A stretch of 60,000 nucleotides of DNA from Diphasiastrum complanatum (lineage: Eukaryota > Streptophyta > Lycopodiopsida > Lycopodiales > Lycopodiaceae): assembly GCA_029204225.1 (NCBI GenBank), contig CM055113.1, positions 22,641,605-22,701,604 on the forward strand, written 5' to 3'. Both the position numbers and the translations under genes were made by a program. Of this stretch, positions 54,530 through 60,000 are shown in pieces (positions within the stretch are counted from its first letter, which is position 1; each line of letters opens with the position of its first letter). Under the pieces are notes generated by a model. That model was given only the letters and a program-made list of their open reading frames with translations, had not been told where the DNA came from and made no database searches.

Positions 54530-54745
54530 ATCGATCAGGCTCTGTAACAAAACAAAACAAAACGAGACGAAATCTAGACAAAAACGAAACGAAGCGAAAT
54601 TTAAACGAGCTCTAACATTGATTTATGCTGGAAGCATAGAGATCATGAAACAAAACGAATCGAAGCGAAACTAGACGAAAGAGAAGAATTCACAAAAAGA
54701 TCAGGCTTTGTAACGAGACGAGACAAAACGAAACAAAATTGAGCT
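54530..54745. repeat. Low-complexity AAACGA-rich repeat
   Basis: Many AAAACGA, ACGAAGCGAAA and ACGAGACGA words. The lead-in GATCAGGCTCTGTAAC (54534) recurs as GATCAGGCTTTGTAAC (54700), indicating a duplicated unit of about 165 bases. Confidence 0.7.
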
Positions 54746-54975
54746 AGTTTTGAAGCTTTAATAGTAGTTTTCGTTGGGATAAATTGAGCAAACTTCGTAA
54801 GTCTGTCAACAATGACCCAAACCGATTCGTGGCCCTTCCCTATACGTGGAAGCCCGACCACAAAATCCATAGATATACTTTCTCACTTCCTTTTAGGAAT
54901 ATCTAAAGGATGTAACAGGCCACTACCTTTTAGCCTCTCTGCTTTATTTAACTGGCACTTAGTACATTTTACAGG
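54735..54975 (-). pseudogene. Gypsy integrase relic (zinc finger and core start)
   Basis: Minus-strand reading: VKCTKCQLNKAERLKGSGLL, LDIPKRK, a stop, then MDFVVGLPRIGKGHESVWVI and VDRLTKFAQFIPTKTTIKAS. It covers the CxxC half of the HHCC zinc binding domain and the first catalytic Asp region (MDFVxGLP) of Ty3/gypsy integrase. About 80 codons; both ends truncated and one stop inside. Confidence 0.87.
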
Positions 54976-55069
54976 ATATGGAAATTCAAAATCAAAACAC
55001 TTCTGAAGGGTGAAGGCATGCGGTCGGTGACCGAACTTTCAAAGGTGCAGCCTCCAAAGGGATACCCGA

Positions 55070-55450
55070 GGAGAGTTGAATGGATCAGAAAGGATGAGCG
55101 TGCAATGGCGATCATCGTTTCGTCCATCAATGAAGATCTACTCATACAAATTGAAGACTGCGAAAGCAGCCATGCAGCATGGAAAAGATTAAAATAGAAG
55201 TACGAAGTGAGGACTATCACTTCAGTGATGCATCTTCACAATCAGCTGCAATCTACATGATGGGATGGCAACCAGTTGGATCAGCATGTTGAGAAGATCA
55301 TACTGAGTAGATCTTCACTCAACTTGCTGCATCTGGACAAGACCACTAGGTCCCAGCACCACAACAGCTGATGTACTTCATGAAGTCTCTACCTACATCC
55401 TATAGGGCCTTTTTCGGAAAGGGATTGGTCCAGCCGAAAAGTCCTCAAAG
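55070..55450 (+). pseudogene. Copia gag relic
   Basis: Plus-strand reading EWIRKDERAMAIIVSSINED, LLIQIEDCESSHAAWKRLK, stop, KYEVRTITSVMHLHNQL, then HVEKIILSRSS and in another frame QQLMYFMKSLPTSYRAFF. This is the UBN2-type copia gag pattern. At least two stops and one frameshift. Confidence 0.75.
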
Positions 55451-56750
55451 GGTCAAGGGGCACCACTACTGATGGTGGTTATGCCCTATGTGAGCAACAG
55501 AGGATTTGCCACTTCCAACCCTGATGGCCTCTCTATTGCCCCGTGCTCCCCAACCGATGAGAGTTTTTCAGGCTATTCACTAGCTTTCTAGGGTTATGGT
55601 TCTGTAAAAACTTATGATCGCTAATTCGCTAATGTCTCTTTCCCCATTGAATTCGGCTTATAGTTAGAAAAAATCTTACATGGGCTTGAAAGCGATTTAT
55701 TATCTATGATGTGCTCGTGGGGTGCAAGTTATACACACCGCTTTGTTTGCTAAGCGGCGGTATTTTCGCCGACCGTCGGGTTTAGGTATTTCGCTAGACA
55801 ATACCGACGGTGGGTGTCACTAGTGTGACGCTTTAACCAAGGTGGTGTTTTTCAACCACGGCTGGTGGACGACCCGCTCAGGTGTTTCACAGAGGTCGGA
55901 TCCCGTTGATACGCTTCATAAATGACAAACAAACGATTCCAACTTGACGATTCTCACAAATTATCAATAATGTTGTATGTCAACTAGTTTATAGACCGAC
56001 CAACAACCAAATGCATTTACTATGAAGAAAAACATTTTCTCATGCTACCGAACTGCAATACACAACTGCTCTAACAGTAAAAAATGCTGGTTTTATAATA
56101 CTGATGCATACTATCAGAAATCAATTGCCTCCTCTACTAGAGTATGTAGTAAGTTTTTTTGAATACTGACGAAGAACGACAAAGGTAAAAAATGCTAAGG
56201 CTCCTGGTATTCTAGTCACGGCATACAACAATTCAGTTATCACATATTAGAAAACCGTTTCCCTACTTTGATAGAATATAAGCTCACCTTCCAAATTCTA
56301 ACCCACAAGAATAGTCCGGTGCTCATAATACAGATACATGTGAAAACGAAACTGTCACTTAATTTGGAATGACAAAGGCTACGAAAAACCGACACTTTAC
56401 ACACAGACATGACACTTCAATTTCCACTCTTTCAAGAAGAGACTCACAAATGATTACGTCATGGTAGGGACATGGCAGATGCGAAATCATTGAAATGATT
56501 AAGTTCTAAAGTATCAAACACATCACACAGTACTAGTATGCTACAACTATGATTCTTGTAACAATTCTAACCACAATACAAAATGATTTCTCAGCATCCT
56601 ACACAGACCATTCACTCAATAGCCAAATGCAAGTAAGGACTTTAAGCGCACGTATTCATACGGAAAGCAAGTAAGTACAAAAATAAAGTCTATATAAAAA
56701 AAAATGACCGAGGTGAAGTAAAACCATACCTTAGTGTATAGTTAGGTAGC
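55451..56750. other. No gene recognised; possible LTR or leader debris
   Basis: Includes a GC-richer patch (55735-55900) with short inverted words such as CGCCGACCGTCGG and GTCACTAGTGTGAC. The remainder is AT-rich and non-coding. Confidence 0.4.
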
Positions 56751-56759
56751 CAGTTTGCC

Positions 56760-56800
56760 GCAAGAACCCAACTAGTCATGCAAGAACCCAACTAGTCATG
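56760..56800. repeat. 20-base tandem duplication
   Basis: GCAAGAACCCAACTAGTCAT occurs twice in immediate succession. Confidence 0.95.
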
Positions 56801-56849
56801 AATGACGCTTTTAAAACTCCATGTCACATTCCGTTTGCTACTTGGCACT

Positions 56850-57690
56850 TGATTTGTCACAGTCGGTCGGTGACCGTAGATCTGATTTTTGGCTGTGGGC
56901 AGCGATCAGAGGCTGCAGCAGGTCTGATTTTGCCTCAAATGAAAAAGACAGGGCGCAAACAGGGTTTTGAGGTCGTCGATAGGCTTTGGGCCTGATTTTT
57001 CACTGTAAACATCGATGGGGAAGCCGCAATTGATCTGATTCAGAACTGTAGCACCTCAAACATGTCACAAACATAGCAAGTAGGCTGCAGACAGGCTGTA
57101 ACCAGGCCTCAGATAGACTGTGTAGCCGCAGACAGGCTGGTACAGCCCATAAATAGGTGTAATAGGCCGGTGACAGGCTTTGCAGATCACAGGTAGGGTT
57201 TGGAGGCCGCAAACAGCTTGTATGCGACTGTGGGCAGGTATCAGAGGCCACAAAATGCTGAATTTCGACTGTAGACTACGATGGAACTTCTGTGGCAGGC
57301 CGCAGGCAGGTCCAGCAAACCATAGGGCCTCATGACAGACAACAAATGGATCTCAGTATACCACACACAGGTAGATGGCAATGGTAGGAGGTCGCACCCT
57401 GCTCTGGAAAACCCAGGCAGGCTGACAGAGGGCCGCAGGTAGGTGGTACAGGGCCGCAACAGGGCTTTCTGGCCGCAGGCAGGCCTAGAACAGGTCCAGC
57501 GAGGGTCTATGGGCCGCTGACAGGTGGTACAGGGCCAGTAGGCGAGGCAGCGAAGAGCTGCAGGCAACCAGCGCCTTCCAGAGATCCGCAGCAAGGTAGC
57601 GAGCAGAGGAACAGGAAGCGAGGGCCACAGAGGGAGGTAAGCAGGCTGCAAGCAAACACACAAGCGTTTATCAGGCTGTGGGCAGCGAAC
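56850..57690. repeat. Degenerate GCAGACAGGCTG-type repeat array
   Basis: A GC-richer ~840-base region built of diverged copies of words such as GGCCGCAGGCAGG, GCAGACAGGCTG, GGTGGTACAGGGCC and CAGAGGCCGCA at about 20-40 base intervals. The best-preserved block is 57415-57545. Long minus-strand Pro/Cys/Arg-rich frames across it are by-products of the repeat. Confidence 0.7.
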
Positions 57691-57699
57691 TAGAGTTGC

Positions 57700-58455
57700 A
57701 ATCAATTGTTACGGATCACAGAGGATGCAATTGCAAGGCCAGTGATGGAGCACCAGGTCCATCGAGTTGTAGACAGCACCAATACGCTCCAAATCCTCTT
57801 ACGAATGCAGTTTAGGAATCATACTTGTCGTAGGATCAACCTTCTTGTGAGAGCATGGTTGTTGTAGCAAAGAGACTCAGACTATTTGCTTAGTTGATCA
57901 CTACTAAACGAAATTCCGAACATCAACTGTACTTGCAATTAACCAGTCATGCAATTACTCCCAACCAATTGGAACGAAAATTAACTCTCAAATATTACTT
58001 CACAAACAAGTAATTGCAACCCGAAACTCTCCTACTAGCATTCAACCAAGCAAAGCCAATCACCTCTCACTTAGATCAATCAACCTTTAACGAATGAGCT
58101 TCAACCACAAAGGCGAGTACTAAAACCTCCAACTCTCAACACATCCTATCCTCCGACAAGGTAGTAATGCCATCACCTCACAAAGTAGCTCAAGAACAAA
58201 ACATCTAACAACCACTTCCAGCCAATCATTCAACCAACTCTTGAATACAACCATTGAAACCCTTTCACTCACTCAATCATTTGCAAAACCCTAGCATAAC
58301 CAACCAATCAATCAAGAGGGCAAGCCTCCCAACATCCCACAACCAATCTCAATCAAGCATTCCACCTTTGAATCAAACTAGCATGGGAACACTACAAGAC
58401 AAACATTCTCACAAAGCTCTCCACTCATATGAGGCAAGACAACGAGGATCCAAAA
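57700..58455. other. No gene recognised
   Basis: Non-coding, CAA/CCA-rich on the plus strand. A minus-strand TATA-like TATAAAAAGG at about 58592-58601 beside it suggests this may be the transcribed part of a minus-strand LTR; no second LTR was found. Confidence 0.35.
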
Positions 58456-58456
58456 A

Positions 58457-58583
58457 TACTAACTCACAAAAGTACTAACTTCCAAAAGCTCTAACATCCA
58501 AATACACTAACATCCAAAAGCACTAACATCCAAAAGCACTAACAACAAAAGCAACAACATCCAAAAGCACTAACAACAAATAC
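58457..58583. repeat. Minisatellite, about 16-base unit
   Basis: Six to eight copies of a unit close to ACTAACATCCAAAAGC, two of them identical and adjacent, others shortened (ACTAACAACAAAAGC). Confidence 0.9.
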
Positions 58584-60000
58584 AAAGAGTTGGCTCCTTT
58601 TTATAGGAAATCCCACGTGTCCCCCTTCAAAATGAGGCTTTGCCAATTTTCATGCCCTTCAAGCCCTCTTTGTCATTTGTCCTCAACCCATTTGATAGTA
58701 CACCTAGTGGCCTCCATAAGAGAGTGGGGAAGTGGTGCATTCAAGGCCCTCTTCCAAAACTAGCCAAGATGCCATGTTTGTCAAAGGCTAGGGAGGCCAT
58801 TCAAGTTTTCCCTTTTGTACACCCTAGAAGCCCAAAATGTCAATGGCTAGTGGGTGTACCTCCCAAATTTTTTAGCCTCCAAGGTGTTTTGGCATTTAAT
58901 ATCCAACTTTTTCAACCCCTATTTTTAGTAGGCGGCCTTCGATTTTCTTTGGGTACCTATGTTTTCGGCCTTCCTTCGATTTTTCAAGGGTCGTGCGCCT
59001 ACTGCTCATTTGTTTGGGTTTTTGGCCTGTTGGGTAACCACTTGGACCACACATTTCGTTAATTGTCCGTAAATTGCCCAAACTTTGCCGTTAGGGTTTC
59101 TGTTACTCCTTGACACTGAATCCATATTTCCCGGTCTTGTTTTTACCCGAAACTTTTCTTTCTCGGTTTTTTCTTTTGTGGTTGACTTTTCCGGCATTCA
59201 TGACCAGGGCTCCCACGACAACACCGTTTCCCTGAAAAATACACTGAGTGATCATATATTAGTAAAAATGGACTCAGTACATGGTGGGATTTTAACACGG
59301 TCATATCGGCTATTTTTTTACAGCTGGCCATTTTTTTGAGAAGCCATCAAATATTTACCGGCCATTTCTAAGGCCGCAAAATTTGCTCTAGCCTCGGGCT
59401 GGGACCCAATTCTAGGTGGATTGGTACTTTTGGCTTGGTCTTACAAAACTTGGCCACAAAATATTTTTGATGATTTTTTCGAAAGTCAGTTTCTTACTTT
59501 TAAACTGTGTCTAGCCACTTTAGGGTGGGCTAGGACCCAGTTCTAAGGCAAATTTGTGCCGATTTTTCTCTAATAACCAGGTTTTACATGCCGGTTTTTC
59601 AATTATTGCGAACTTAAACTTCAATATTAGCCCGATTTTCCGTGCGAAAATATCGGCTAACATTGGCGACTACCACTGGGTAGTATGGTCCCCATACGGC
59701 GGACCCAGAGTCTCTGGTTTTGCAGACTAGCTCCTGGTGGTGGATCAAGTTTAGTGGGCTCAACACCCTTGCTAGGTGATGCTAACCACAATGAGTTGAT
59801 AGGATGTCTTCAACAGCTTCCTACCCAAAGGCCATCGATTTAGCCCTTAGCATCCACCTGCAACCGGATTGGATTTAACCACAACATCTTTGAACAATTT
59901 GGTGTCTTCATACCTGCAAAAACCCACCTGTGACCTACATGGCAAATGCTCCCAATTCCATCAGATGTAAGGCAATGCCCACTTTCGGACCATGCATGGA
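58584..60000. other. No gene recognised
   Basis: Short unrelated frames only, the longest 140 codons at 58640-59062 with no recognisable domain. Possibly part of a minus-strand retroelement extending beyond the window. Confidence 0.35.

Noticed and set aside
55735-55900. GC-rich patch with short inverted repeats considered as a hairpin or structured RNA
   Set aside because: The inverted words are short and do not combine into one extended stem by eye; nothing ties it to a known RNA family.
58457-58583. Regularly spaced repeats considered as a CRISPR-like array
   Set aside because: The units are directly adjacent without unique spacers, and the genome is eukaryotic; it is an ordinary minisatellite.

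Overview
The window looks like nuclear DNA from a land plant with a large, repeat-rich genome. Support: degenerate Ty1/copia and Ty3/gypsy retrotransposons, a Helitron-type helicase relic, long GA/CT and CA microsatellites, and one host gene with GT-AG introns of up to 4.6 kb. A fern or gymnosperm would fit the intron sizes and nested decayed elements, but that is inference; nothing identifies the species.

Layout. 1-2.0 kb: microsatellite and non-coding DNA. 2.0-3.5 kb: Helitron helicase relic abutting an LTR plus the integrase/chromodomain end of a minus-strand chromovirus. 3.85-4.37 kb: copia relic in which gag is fused to integrase by deletion. 4.4-11.8 kb: a long, broken minus-strand gypsy element (gag, protease, RT, RNase H, an unusual extra 3' ORF, polypurine tract, tRNA-Asp-type primer site). 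11.8-13.7 kb: a copia LTR piece joined to a second copia gag-integrase. 14.1-17.4 kb: remains of an unrecognised proline-rich/coiled-coil ORF with a second copy of its C-terminal segment. 17.7-22.5 kb: copia element A with 504-bp 5' LTR, primer site and truncated 3' LTR, internally deleted. 22.5-25.0 kb: 3' half of copia B. 25-31.7 kb: mostly empty, with a 239-bp GA tract. 31.7-52.0 kb: the host gene. 52.0-53.0 kb: its upstream flank, including a dense cluster of inverted GTGGA/TCCAC half-sites. 53-60 kb: a degraded multi-exon gene-like piece, gypsy and copia relics and several tandem repeats.

The host gene is on the minus strand. It can be assembled as 14 coding exons, all with matching phases, into a 1,229-residue R3H + DEIH-box + ankyrin RNA helicase of the plant NIH/HVT1 (DExH6-like) group. 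No premature stop interrupts the model, so it is probably functional. Its introns carry antisense copia, gypsy integrase, gypsy RNase H and chromodomain relics, plus a short repeat family, one copy of which has duplicated the exon 6 donor site.

Everything else is retroelement debris. No tRNA, rRNA or CRISPR array was seen. Of the less explained items, the palindromic cluster at 52.55-52.92 kb, the extra gypsy 3' ORF and the coiled-coil ORF family deserve follow-up.
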